A DNA stretch of 6,966 nucleotides from an uncultured Subdoligranulum sp. (GTDB taxonomy: Bacteria; Bacillota; Clostridia; Christensenellales; CAG-314): positions 1 through 6,966 of the forward strand of contig URVX01000056.1 in NCBI GenBank assembly GCA_900551395.1, written 5' to 3'. The position numbers and the translations under genes are program-made. Of the stretch, positions 1-6,534 are shown piece after piece. Under the pieces are notes generated by a model. It ran no database searches. It worked only from the letters and a program-made list of their open reading frames with translations, and was not told where the DNA came from. How positions within the stretch are numbered: the stretch's first letter is position 1; each line of letters starts with the position of its first letter.

Positions 1-426
1 GCCGTCATAATACTCGTTATTTCCACCAAAATTCAGGTTACAAAACCAACTGCAATATGGAGACTGCTCTCTATTTTGCTGCACATCCTTAAATGCAAAG
101 AACTCTCGTCCGACATGATTAAAGACACCGTCTACGATCACGCGAAGTCCTAACTTGTGGCAATATGCTACATAATCTCTGAAATCATCGTTTGTTCCCA
201 AACGACAGTCTACTCTGCGATAATCTGTCGTCTCATACCCATGCCCCACTGACTCAAACAACGGTCCGATATAAATTGCCGTGCAATTTAACTTAGCGGC
301 ATGTTCTGCCCACTCCTTTAACTGATCAAAATGGGATTCCGCGATCCCTGTATTTTCTTTGGCGCATCCACAAAGTCCCAGTGGATAAATGTGATAAAAA
401 ACTGCCTGATCATACCATTTCATCAT
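1..426 (-). CDS. GH13 alpha-amylase family enzyme (N-terminal 142 residues, runs off the left edge)
   Basis: This is the N-terminal part of a glycoside hydrolase family 13 (alpha-amylase) enzyme, a TIM-barrel hydrolase or transglycosylase acting on alpha-glucosidic bonds such as those in starch or maltodextrin. Visible landmarks are the opening strand motif YHIYPLGLCG (residues 11-20), the GYETTDY segment (63-69) where the family usually has a GYDTxDY-like motif, and conserved region I, VIVDGVFNH (96-104), whose Asp and His line the active site. The catalytic nucleophile and acid/base lie further downstream and are outside the window. No signal peptide is visible, so a cytosolic enzyme is likely. 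The start at 426 is preferred over the Met at 423 because AAGGAG (440-435) lies 8 bases ahead of it. The ATG overlaps the stop of the upstream sensor-cyclase gene as ATGA, so translation is probably coupled. The family is clear; the GH13 subfamily and exact substrate are not. Confidence 0.9.
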   Translation of the reverse strand, partial: MMKWYDQAVFYHIYPLGLCGCAKENTGIAESHFDQLKEWAEHAAKLNCTAIYIGPLFESVGHGYETTDYRRVDCRLGTNDDFRDYVAYCHKLGLRVIVDGVFNHVGREFFAFKDVQQNREQSPYCSWFCNLNFGGNNEYYDG

Positions 427-1862
427 TCTTTTGTCTCCTTCTGTGTTAAACGCTTGTGATGTTCTTCTTTATCCGCATACATCTTGTCATCTGCCTGCTT
501 CATAATATGTTCTATGTCAGACGCTCCGTGGATTTCTTCCCAGATCACACCACAACTGGCACCGATCCGGTATGGCTTACCACTTTCTCTGTCAATCTGC
601 GCGATCCGTTCCTGAAGCATTTGACGATAGTTCTCATAAAACGTGAGATTTGCCTTGTCATACTCTTCTACCAGACACATGACGTATTCATCCCCGCCGA
701 AACGTGCACATATCCCATCTACCGCAACGGCAGTGTCGGATATCGCCTGCGCTATACTGCAAATGGCAAAATCTCCTTCTATATGTCCATAATGATCATT
801 GATCAATTTGAGCCGATCCAGATCTACCGATGCCATAAACAACATTTTGCGCTTGCCGGCAAGCTTTGCGATCCGATTGCGTAATTCGTCATAAAATCCA
901 TGTCTATTATAAATCGCTGTCAATGCATCTTTAACATATAAGCTATACAACTGCGCCTGCTTACGTACTGCACCAAACACCTGATCCAAACTCATGGAAA
1001 ACTCATATAACATTCCATAATCCATCTTGGCTGCATCATGTGAGACCACCATATAGCCATAGATCTCTGATTGCCAATGAATTGGTACAACGATCAGCTG
1101 ATTGGTGCAGGCTCGGATCCTGTCAAAACACTGTAATTGCTTTTCCAGTGGTATCCGTTCTAATGGCATCGAAAATGTTCCATCGCACATTTCAACCAGC
1201 TTAACCAAGTCAGTCACGTCACTCGCACAGCAAATGTCAGAATCATGATAGAAATTATAATTTACAATTATCATGAAATTATCCGCTGGAAAACAATCTA
1301 TATATTGTTGGAACGACTCTGCCAGCTTGACTAAAGAATGACCATCTGACATGCTATTCGTCATCATGAAAAAGTCATATGACTGATATCTGGCTATCTC
1401 TCTCTGACCATACCAGTGCATGACTTCCTCGCTTAAATTGCGCTGTTTGACCGGCTCACAGCCACACGATTCACTATAATCGACATAAAAAGGAACAACA
1501 ATGTCATATACATTTGTACATTTCCCATTTTGGTGATCATCGATCATCTGTATGACATTCAAGCCAATCTGTGCTGCGTCATTCTTGGCAGAAGTCAGCT
1601 TTGGCATACAGCATTCACCCAATAACAGCCCGTCAAAACCGGTCACAATAACATCTTCCGGTACTTTCAATCCATGATTTTGCAGCACATTGCTCGCTGT
1701 AATCGCCATCATATCATTTGCACATATGATAGCCTCCGGTCTTCTGGACGTACCAGCCTCCCATTCCTGCACCCATTTTTCCATTGCGGCGCGGGACGGA
1801 ATTTCCCAAAAATCTCCATAAGCAATGTACTCTTCTTTGACGGTACAGCCATTTTCTTTCAT
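423..1862 (-). CDS. Sugar-binding (LacI-type periplasmic-binding fold) and GGDEF sensor protein, 5' end truncated
   Basis: This is a probable cytosolic ligand-controlled diguanylate cyclase, which makes cyclic di-GMP from two GTP. Residues 1-137 match the C-terminal lobe of a LacI/GalR-type sugar-binding domain (ICANDMMAI at 46-54, VTGFDG at 73-78) and end in the ESCGC signature (131-135) seen in fused binding-protein/GGDEF sensors. Residues ~138-305 form a middle region of uncertain, possibly GAF-like, fold. The GGDEF domain spans ~309-470: DALTAIYNRHGF (312-323), DLDRLKLIND (347-356) with metal-binding Asp, and GGDEY (389-393). The inhibitory I-site RxxD is replaced by AVDG. There is no DNA-binding domain or membrane helix. 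The Met at 1862 has no ribosome site, and the reading frame stays open and homologous upstream to about 1907 (NNFSEQRLDTYRRV). The Met is therefore internal, and the first lobe of the binding domain has been lost at the junction. The stop overlaps the GH13 start. Confidence 0.88.
   Translation of the reverse strand: MKENGCTVKEEYIAYGDFWEIPSRAAMEKWVQEWEAGTSRRPEAIICANDMMAITASNVLQNHGLKVPEDVIVTGFDGLLLGECCMPKLTSAKNDAAQIGLNVIQMIDDHQNGKCTNVYDIVVPFYVDYSESCGCEPVKQRNLSEEVMHWYGQREIARYQSYDFFMMTNSMSDGHSLVKLAESFQQYIDCFPADNFMIIVNYNFYHDSDICCASDVTDLVKLVEMCDGTFSMPLERIPLEKQLQCFDRIRACTNQLIVVPIHWQSEIYGYMVVSHDAAKMDYGMLYEFSMSLDQVFGAVRKQAQLYSLYVKDALTAIYNRHGFYDELRNRIAKLAGKRKMLFMASVDLDRLKLINDHYGHIEGDFAICSIAQAISDTAVAVDGICARFGGDEYVMCLVEEYDKANLTFYENYRQMLQERIAQIDRESGKPYRIGASCGVIWEEIHGASDIEHIMKQADDKMYADKEEHHKRLTQKETKE
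435..440 (-). promoter_or_regulatory. Shine-Dalgarno site for the GH13 gene
   Basis: AAGGAG on the minus strand sits 8 bases before the ATG at 426, inside the last codons of the upstream GGDEF gene. It decides the start (426 rather than 423) and supports translational coupling through the ATGA overlap. Confidence 0.7.
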
Positions 1863-1904
1863 AACACGTCGATAAGTATCTAATCTTTGTTCCGAAAAAT
1901 TATT

Positions 1905-1918
1905 TTCTCGAAAGGGAC
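1905..1918. other. Junction of two unrelated sequences (probable assembly chimera or rearrangement breakpoint)
   Basis: On the minus strand, LacI-type homology runs to about 1907. The next residues (reading FR, PFR) no longer fit the GP-type residues expected before ENNF, and the frame stops at 1950-1952. On the plus strand a different gene fragment is already open at this point and has no start codon or ribosome site. Both genes point away from the junction and both lack their 5' ends. Codon style also changes here. A short imperfect inverted repeat flanks the point (CGAAAAATT at 1893-1901 and AATTTTTTTCG at 1921-1931), which could favour a fold-back chimera but may be chance in A/T-rich sequence. 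The exact base of the join cannot be fixed by eye. Confidence 0.65.
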
Positions 1919-2164
1919 GAAATTTTTTTCGACGGCAAATTTTATTGCCTTATTTATGCCGAAAGAGGCTCCGACAGCCTGACCGAGCAGGAAATAAAGT
2001 ACGGCAAAACCAATTTAAGACAAAAATCCGTCGATTTTCACAAATTTTTGTTTGAGGAGACGGTCAAATGTGATAAAATATTAGTCAACGGAAATCACGT
2101 GCCCGAAGTGGAAAGACGGAAAGCCGAGCTGGACTTGCTTCTGGCAAATTGGAGAGAACAATGA
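1910..2164 (+). CDS. Unrecognised protein, C-terminal fragment (about 84 residues), 5' end missing
   Basis: An open plus-strand frame ends with TGA at 2162-2164, overlapping the start of the zinc-ribbon gene as ATGA. The frame is open back to 1865, but the part before the junction is antisense to the sensor gene, so genuine coding probably begins near 1910. The tail is charged and soluble, with segments such as YGKTNLRQKSVDFHKF and ILVNGNHVPEVERRK, and no membrane helix. I do not recognise the family. In related bacteria a Nif3-like gene often precedes this kind of zinc-ribbon gene, but this tail does not look like Nif3. The coding call rests on codon style, the absence of stops and the tight overlap with the next gene. 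It is likely the first visible member of the operon running to 5468. Confidence 0.6.
   Translation, partial: ERDEIFFDGKFYCLIYAERGSDSLTEQEIKYGKTNLRQKSVDFHKFLFEETVKCDKILVNGNHVPEVERRKAELDLLLANWREQ
2151..2156 (+). promoter_or_regulatory. Shine-Dalgarno site deciding the zinc-ribbon gene start
   Basis: GGAGAG lies just before the ATG at 2161; the GGAG core has a 6-base spacer. It argues against the in-frame TTG at 2149, which would place the site inside the coding region and lacks its own. Confidence 0.6.
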
Positions 2165-2862
2165 TTGAAAACATTTTACAATTTCAGCAGCTGGATTTGA
2201 TGCTGCGCAGGATAGAGCAGGAGCTGGGAGCTACGGAGGAACGCCGTCGCAGCAAACAGCTGCATCAGTATCTGAAGGAGAGCGAGGAAAAGCTCAAGCA
2301 GCTCGAGGAGCATGCAGAGCAGCTGTCCTTAAAGCTGGACAAGCTTAAGGACAGCTATGCCGAAAACAAGGAGCTTATTGCGGAATACGCTGCAGCGGTT
2401 GACAAAAGCATAAATCTCGACGAGCTCAAATATCTCAACAAAAAGTTAAATGATCTGAGCAAAACCGTCGCGCTTCTTGACAGGGACATGGCTGCGCTTC
2501 TCAAGGATATGGAGGACACCGCCGCTCAGTTCGAGGAATACAGGCAAAAGCTTCCTAAAGCCAAAAAGCAGTACAACGAAGCCAAAATCGGTTTTGACGA
2601 GGTAAGAAAGAGCAGGGAACCTGAAATCATCGAAATCAGGAAAAAAATGGCTCAGGCGGAAAAGAAAATCGCGCCCGAAATTCTCGAAAAATACCGCAAG
2701 CTTAAAAGTCAGGGAGTATACCCTCCTTTCGTAAAGCTGTTGGGCGAGAGCCAATGCGGCGGTTGCCGCGTGGACATGCCTATGTCTATGGTTTCGAGAT
2801 TGTCCGAAAAGGGCTACATCGAGTGCGAAAACTGCCACAGAATTATCTACAAGTCGGAGTAA
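2161..2862 (+). CDS. Coiled-coil protein with C-terminal C4-type zinc ribbon (CT398/DUF164 family)
   Basis: This 233-residue soluble protein has a long, heavily charged helical coiled coil (about residues 5-185, Lys/Glu/Leu-rich heptads) followed by a C-terminal zinc ribbon. The zinc ligands are two CxxC pairs: Cys199 and Cys202 in CGGC, and Cys222 and Cys225 in CENC. The arrangement matches the DUF164/zf-RING_7 family, whose Chlamydia member CT398 (CdsZ) binds the sigma-54 RNA polymerase holoenzyme and type III secretion parts. In most Firmicutes the role is unknown, so I infer only a protein- or nucleic-acid-binding adaptor. The length is normal for the family. The start at ATG 2161 is chosen for its GGAG site and the ATGA overlap with the preceding stop. 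The next gene starts 27 bases after the stop, consistent with one operon. Confidence 0.9.
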   Translation: MIENILQFQQLDLMLRRIEQELGATEERRRSKQLHQYLKESEEKLKQLEEHAEQLSLKLDKLKDSYAENKELIAEYAAAVDKSINLDELKYLNKKLNDLSKTVALLDRDMAALLKDMEDTAAQFEEYRQKLPKAKKQYNEAKIGFDEVRKSREPEIIEIRKKMAQAEKKIAPEILEKYRKLKSQGVYPPFVKLLGESQCGGCRVDMPMSMVSRLSEKGYIECENCHRIIYKSE

Positions 2863-2889
2863 CGAACCGCCTGATAATACGGAGAAAAA

Positions 2890-3819
2890 ATGGAAAAAGA
2901 CAACAAAATAGTGCTTAAAAACGAGCGAAGCGGTCACGTAAACAAATTGGTGAACGAGCTGGGCGGCTGGGGCTTTTTCAAGGTGCTTTACCGCAACGAC
3001 ATGCTTAAGATACTCGGAATGAATATCCTGATGCTGATTTTCTTTGTGCCCGTTTTTTATCTTGCTTACAGATATTTCAGTCAGGTGGCGCAGTTTACCT
3101 CCAGACTGCCGGTGGGCAACGCCATAGGCTTCGGCTACGCGCCGTGGCTCAACGTCGACGTAGAGCTTTCGAGACTTACCGGGATTGCAATGACGGAGCT
3201 TTTGCTCTGGATGCTTGCCGCGGGGGCGCTTGTGGGTATTTCTTTTGCAGGCGGCATGGCGATAATCAGAGATTCTTTCTGGACGGGACGTCTTAAAATT
3301 TTCAAGGCTTTCGGTCGCGGGATAGTGGAAAACGGCGTTGCATGCGTTCTGTGCTTCGTGCTGCTTGTCGGCTGCGTGAACGGCATATATCACGCGTCGG
3401 TGGCAATGCGCGTTCTTCCCCGTTGGGCAAGCGTATTGATTCAGGTTGTTATGTGGCTGGCGCTGGCTTTTCTCACGCTTTATACCATGACGTTTTTGAG
3501 CGTCAATTCCACATACAGGCAGTCGATAGGTGTCAACCTGAAAAGCGCTTGGCATATTCTCATGCGCTATATAGTTTCCACCGTATTCAAGTTCGTCATA
3601 GCGATTATTCTTGTCGTGCTGCTTGTGCTTACCTTCGGCGGCTCGTTATTCGCCGTATTCCTTGCCATATTTGCTATTTTCGGATTTTTCTATACGGTAT
3701 TTGTCTGGCAGAGCCACATGATGATTATTTTCTCCATTTACAATCCCGTCGAGAAAATCAAAATCGTCAAGAGAAAGACGCAGCAGCCGAAAAATCAGAC
3801 TGAAAATCAGACGGCTTGA
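2890..3819 (+). CDS. Six-helix integral membrane protein of unknown function
   Basis: This 309-residue inner-membrane protein has six likely membrane helices at about 40-62, 101-126, 148-170, 180-203, 229-249 and 251-273. An N-terminal cytosolic stretch carries the GGWGFFKVLYRND segment, and a polar, Lys- and Gln-rich tail begins near 285. The opening resembles the DUF624/YesL-type membrane proteins (a short helix leading into a first helix after a charged segment), but that link is weak and I would not name the family on sight. There are no transport, nucleotide-binding or catalytic motifs. GGAG at 2881-2884 lies 5 bases before the ATG. The gene sits 27 bases after the zinc-ribbon gene and its TGA (3817-3819) is 2 bases from the ATG of the TPR gene, so the three are probably co-transcribed and may act together at the membrane. 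Confidence 0.85.
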   Translation: MEKDNKIVLKNERSGHVNKLVNELGGWGFFKVLYRNDMLKILGMNILMLIFFVPVFYLAYRYFSQVAQFTSRLPVGNAIGFGYAPWLNVDVELSRLTGIAMTELLLWMLAAGALVGISFAGGMAIIRDSFWTGRLKIFKAFGRGIVENGVACVLCFVLLVGCVNGIYHASVAMRVLPRWASVLIQVVMWLALAFLTLYTMTFLSVNSTYRQSIGVNLKSAWHILMRYIVSTVFKFVIAIILVVLLVLTFGGSLFAVFLAIFAIFGFFYTVFVWQSHMMIIFSIYNPVEKIKIVKRKTQQPKNQTENQTA

Positions 3820-3821
3820 AA

Positions 3822-5468
3822 ATGAGAAACGACAAAGGCAAAAACAAAATTTTTTCCGCCTCAACGGAGATTATGCTTGACAAAGCGGACATGCTTATCG
3901 AAAAGGGACAGTACGTAAAGGCTGTCTCTTTGATTCGCCGCGCAATGGAAAACGAGCCGTCCTCCTTTGACGTCAAGCTGTTTCTTGCCGAAGTCTATCA
4001 CGACATGGAGCTTTACGTTCTGTCCAACAACGTGCTTTTTGAGCTGATGCGCAAAGACCCCAAAAACCCCGATGTTCTGCTTGTTCTGGGCAAAAATTAT
4101 CTGGAGCTAAACGAGCTTTCGCTGTGCGGCTATTATTTCAAGCTTTATTCTGAAAACAATGCCGAAGCGGAAATCACACTTGAGCCGGAAAAGGTTCAGG
4201 CAGCCCGCAACGGACTCGAGCTGGTGCATCCCATGACAAAGCGGCGCGCCGATTTGCTGCAGCAAAAGGCGGGCATGCTGATAAGAAACGAGCGTCTTGA
4301 CGACGCCAAAAGCATTTTTGAGGAGCTGGAACGCAATTTTCCGGACGAGATTGCTTACAAAAACAATACGGCATTCACGGAGCTGCTGCTCAACGATTAT
4401 GTCAAGGGGGAGCAGAAGGCGCGCGACGCGCTGCGCCTCAAGTCCGACGACCCCGTTGCCCTGTGCAACCTCGTGACCGCGCTTTCCATGGCGGGCAAGC
4501 GCGACGAGCTCGAGCAATACGCCGAAATCCTTTCTCAATGCAGCACCGACGACCCTGTGGAAATTTTTAAAATAGCCACTACGTTCTGTGAAATCAAATT
4601 TGACGAGCAAGCGTTTGTCTGGCTGGAAAAGCTGCTCAAAAACTCTCCTTATGAGATTGATATGATGTTTTTGTACGGCTTTGCGGCTTTCAACTGCGGC
4701 AAATACGAAAAATTCGAGGAAGTGCTCACCGATATCATGACTATCGACGAGTCCAACCCGGTAGCTTGGTTTTACCGTAAATTTATGGACGGTTTTTACG
4801 AAAATTCCAAGCGCTCGAGGTACAAACGGCTGGATTATTATCCTCAGATACCTCTTACGGCGGCGCAGCGTTATTCCTCGACGCTTAAGCAGCTGCCCGA
4901 TCTGTTCGGCATCTGGAACGACGAAGATCTTTTCCGCGTGGCGGAGTGGGCGTTGAGATACACAAACGACGCCGAGCTTCAGGAAAAGGTTGTTTCCAAT
5001 CTGAGCCGCACCTCTCCCAAGCCGTGCGCGGCTTATTTCAAAAGCCTGCTTTTAAGGGACGACGTGTCTCTTTATCTTAAATCCCTTATTGTAAAGGGCT
5101 TGCTTGAAATGGAAGTCTACGGAAGGATACACCTGGTGAAGGACGGTTATTTCACGTCTATGGACGTACCGAAAAATCTGCCGTCCGTCCTGCGCGAAAG
5201 CGTAATTATCGCCATTTCGCGCATGAGCGTGGAATTTATTTATGAAAAAAACTTCGTTTCGAAAATAGTGGGCAAGGCAGTGGAAATTCAATCGGTCATC
5301 CTTGACGAGGGGATAGAGAGTTTCTGCGTTGATATCAACACTCTCGCGGCGGTTATCTGCCGCACGTGCGGCTTCGAGGGCGTGACGGATCAGGAGCTGA
5401 TGCGCATTTTCGATACGGATTATTTCAAGCTTTTGAGGCAGACGGAAATTTTGTTTGCCAACAAATAA
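3822..5468 (+). CDS. Large TPR-repeat protein (548 residues)
   Basis: This is a helical scaffold protein of tetratricopeptide repeats, a fold that binds partner proteins. Repeat-like helix pairs are visible at about residues 15-48 (ADMLIEKGQYVKAVSLI), 49-82, 83-116, 142-175, 176-209, 210-241, 244-277 and 278-311 (LYGFAAFNCGKYEKFEEVL). The remaining ~230 residues are helical but contain no repeat or domain that I recognise. There is no signal peptide or membrane helix, so the protein is likely cytosolic. ATG 3822 is preferred; a TTG at 3816 overlaps the preceding stop as TTGA and would add two residues. Neither start has a clear Shine-Dalgarno, which suggests translation coupled to the membrane-protein gene just upstream. 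It is the last gene of the operon, since a hairpin terminator follows directly. The partner and pathway are unknown; working with the membrane protein is an inference from position. Confidence 0.88.
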   Translation: MRNDKGKNKIFSASTEIMLDKADMLIEKGQYVKAVSLIRRAMENEPSSFDVKLFLAEVYHDMELYVLSNNVLFELMRKDPKNPDVLLVLGKNYLELNELSLCGYYFKLYSENNAEAEITLEPEKVQAARNGLELVHPMTKRRADLLQQKAGMLIRNERLDDAKSIFEELERNFPDEIAYKNNTAFTELLLNDYVKGEQKARDALRLKSDDPVALCNLVTALSMAGKRDELEQYAEILSQCSTDDPVEIFKIATTFCEIKFDEQAFVWLEKLLKNSPYEIDMMFLYGFAAFNCGKYEKFEEVLTDIMTIDESNPVAWFYRKFMDGFYENSKRSRYKRLDYYPQIPLTAAQRYSSTLKQLPDLFGIWNDEDLFRVAEWALRYTNDAELQEKVVSNLSRTSPKPCAAYFKSLLLRDDVSLYLKSLIVKGLLEMEVYGRIHLVKDGYFTSMDVPKNLPSVLRESVIIAISRMSVEFIYEKNFVSKIVGKAVEIQSVILDEGIESFCVDINTLAAVICRTCGFEGVTDQELMRIFDTDYFKLLRQTEILFANK

Positions 5469-5516
5469 AAAGAACCTTTCTTCAATATAATACAGCATGA
5501 AGAAGGTTCTTTTTTT
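5469..5516 (+). terminator. Intrinsic terminator of the TPR operon, overlapping the start of the next gene
   Basis: The left arm AAAGAACCTT (5469-5478) pairs with AAGGTTCTTT (5503-5512). After one bulged T (5479), CTTCA (5480-5484) pairs with TGAAG (5498-5502). The 13-base loop is 5485-5497. A run of seven T (5510-5516) follows, partly shared with the stem. The hairpin begins right after the TPR stop codon. Its 3' arm and T run are also codons 1-7 of the YkvI-type gene, so the site is both a terminator and coding sequence. Confidence 0.82.
5486..5491 (+). promoter_or_regulatory. Perfect -10 box (TATAAT) in the terminator loop
   Basis: TATAAT ends 5 bases before the ATG at 5497. A normal start site 6-8 bases downstream of the -10 box would fall on or within a base or two of that ATG, predicting a leaderless mRNA. 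No convincing -35 (TTGACA-like) sits 16-18 bases upstream and there is no TG extension. The promoter call rests on the perfect hexamer, its position and the absence of a Shine-Dalgarno for the gene. Confidence 0.5.
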
Positions 5517-6519
5517 ATTTGCCGACGTTGCCGTGGTGGTGGGCGGTGTTATAGGCGCGGGATTTGCTTCGGGAGAAGAAGTATCTCTTTATTTTTACGG
5601 AAAAAACGCGCTGCTCTCGTCGTTGGCGGCATTTTTTGTTTTTTTCGCGGTTTTTTATATTTTCCTGTCAATCGGCAGAAAATTCGCCGAGCTGGAAAAA
5701 TGCGACACGGGCTTGCTTGACAGCCGTATTTCCCTGATGACCAAAGCGTCGCGTTTTCTTCTCAATTTCAATTATTTCGCCGTTTTGTGCTCCATGCTTG
5801 CAGGCGCAAACGTCACTTTGTCCGCTCTGTTTGCCACGCACACCGTTCACTTCTTTTTCGGCGCCGCGACAGCCGTCGTGTGCGGACTTATTTTGTTTTT
5901 CGACATGAAGGGAATAAGGCGTTTCAGCGATTTCGTCGTTCCTTTCATAGTGCTGCTTATTGTGATTGTCTGTCTCATGAATACCGAATACGGCACTGTG
6001 CAGGGGCGGGGAGGAACGGGCAGCGCGCTTATGTATGTGTCCATGAACTGCGTCATCATGAGCGGCATACTCATGGGACTGGGAGGGGCGAGAAGCGTCA
6101 ACGGCTTCTGGCTGTCGTTTACGTCGGCTCTTGTGCTTTCCGTCCTGCTTTATCTGATAATACTGCGCGTCAACGCGCTTGAAAGAGCGGTAACTATGCC
6201 TTTGCTTTATTATGCTTATCTTCTCGGCTCCGAAATCGGCGCGCTTATGAGCGTGGTCGTGTATTTTTCCATTGTTACGACGGTGATTGCCTGTGCGTAT
6301 CCGCTTGTCGAGTGGCTTACTCCGTTGTTGAAATCGAAAATTTTAGCGATAACAGCGGTTTTTTGCTCGGCGCTGGCAGTTTCGCTCGTGGGTTTTTCCG
6401 GAATAGTAAGCTATGTGTATCCTGTTATTTCTGTTTTGGGCGCGCTTGTAATAATAACCTATGCCGCGTTTCTTATTTATCTTAAGCTTTCGGCGGCGAA
6501 AAAAAGGCGCGCCCTGTAG
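5497..6519 (+). CDS. YkvI-family membrane protein (APC/LeuT-fold transporter-like)
   Basis: This 340-residue polytopic membrane protein has about ten to eleven helices, from residue 8 to 330. Helix 1 carries VIGAGFASGEE (18-28), the glycine-rich broken-helix motif typical of YkvI and related LeuT-fold carriers. Other helices lie at about 38-60, 90-112, 116-135, 144-161, 175-197, 205-224, 245-268, 282-300 and 304-330. The tail is basic (AAKKRRAL). The length is usual for the family. YkvI proteins are assigned to the APC superfamily but their substrate is not established. The ATG at 5497 is the only start that keeps helix 1 intact with a short N-terminus. It has no Shine-Dalgarno and lies at the end of the upstream terminator loop, 5 bases after TATAAT. 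The stop lies inside a hairpin serving the converging gene. Confidence 0.88.
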   Translation: MKKVLFLFADVAVVVGGVIGAGFASGEEVSLYFYGKNALLSSLAAFFVFFAVFYIFLSIGRKFAELEKCDTGLLDSRISLMTKASRFLLNFNYFAVLCSMLAGANVTLSALFATHTVHFFFGAATAVVCGLILFFDMKGIRRFSDFVVPFIVLLIVIVCLMNTEYGTVQGRGGTGSALMYVSMNCVIMSGILMGLGGARSVNGFWLSFTSALVLSVLLYLIILRVNALERAVTMPLLYYAYLLGSEIGALMSVVVYFSIVTTVIACAYPLVEWLTPLLKSKILAITAVFCSALAVSLVGFSGIVSYVYPVISVLGALVIITYAAFLIYLKLSAAKKRRAL

Positions 6520-6532
6520 GGGAGCGCGCCTT
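6499..6532 (-). terminator. Intrinsic terminator of the ABC permease gene, overlapping the 3' end of the YkvI-type gene
   Basis: Read on the minus strand, GGCGCGC (6530-6524) pairs with GCGCGCC (6512-6506) around a short loop that contains the YkvI stop codon, followed by seven T (complement of A 6499-6505). It starts about 2 bases after the permease stop (6535-6537). On the plus strand the hairpin is followed by TTGTTCAGTTGTTTTT, a poorer tract, so it may also stop plus-strand transcripts but less well. The stem and its tract double as the last codons of the YkvI-type gene. Confidence 0.85.
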
Positions 6533-6534
6533 GT

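Noticed and set aside
456..884. A plus-strand open frame opposite the GGDEF domain
   Set aside because: The opposite strand carries clear GGDEF motifs in a conserved frame. The plus-strand product has no recognisable features or ribosome site.
1723..1862. Reading the sensor gene as a complete protein starting at 1862
   Set aside because: The frame and the LacI-type homology continue upstream of that Met, and no ribosome site precedes it, so it is internal to a truncated gene.
2048..2080. Possible promoter (TTGTTT then GATAAAAT) inside the unrecognised fragment
   Set aside because: The spacing is about 20 bases, the -35 is poor and it lies within coding sequence. A/T-rich chance matches are expected.
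2149..2160. TTG start for the zinc-ribbon protein
   Set aside because: The ATG at 2161 has the GGAG site at the right distance and the ATGA overlap. The TTG has no site of its own.
2446..3555. A long open frame on the minus strand (about 369 codons)
   Set aside because: It lies antisense to the zinc-ribbon and membrane-protein genes. Its product is His/Arg-rich low-quality sequence without any domain, a typical shadow of biased codon use.
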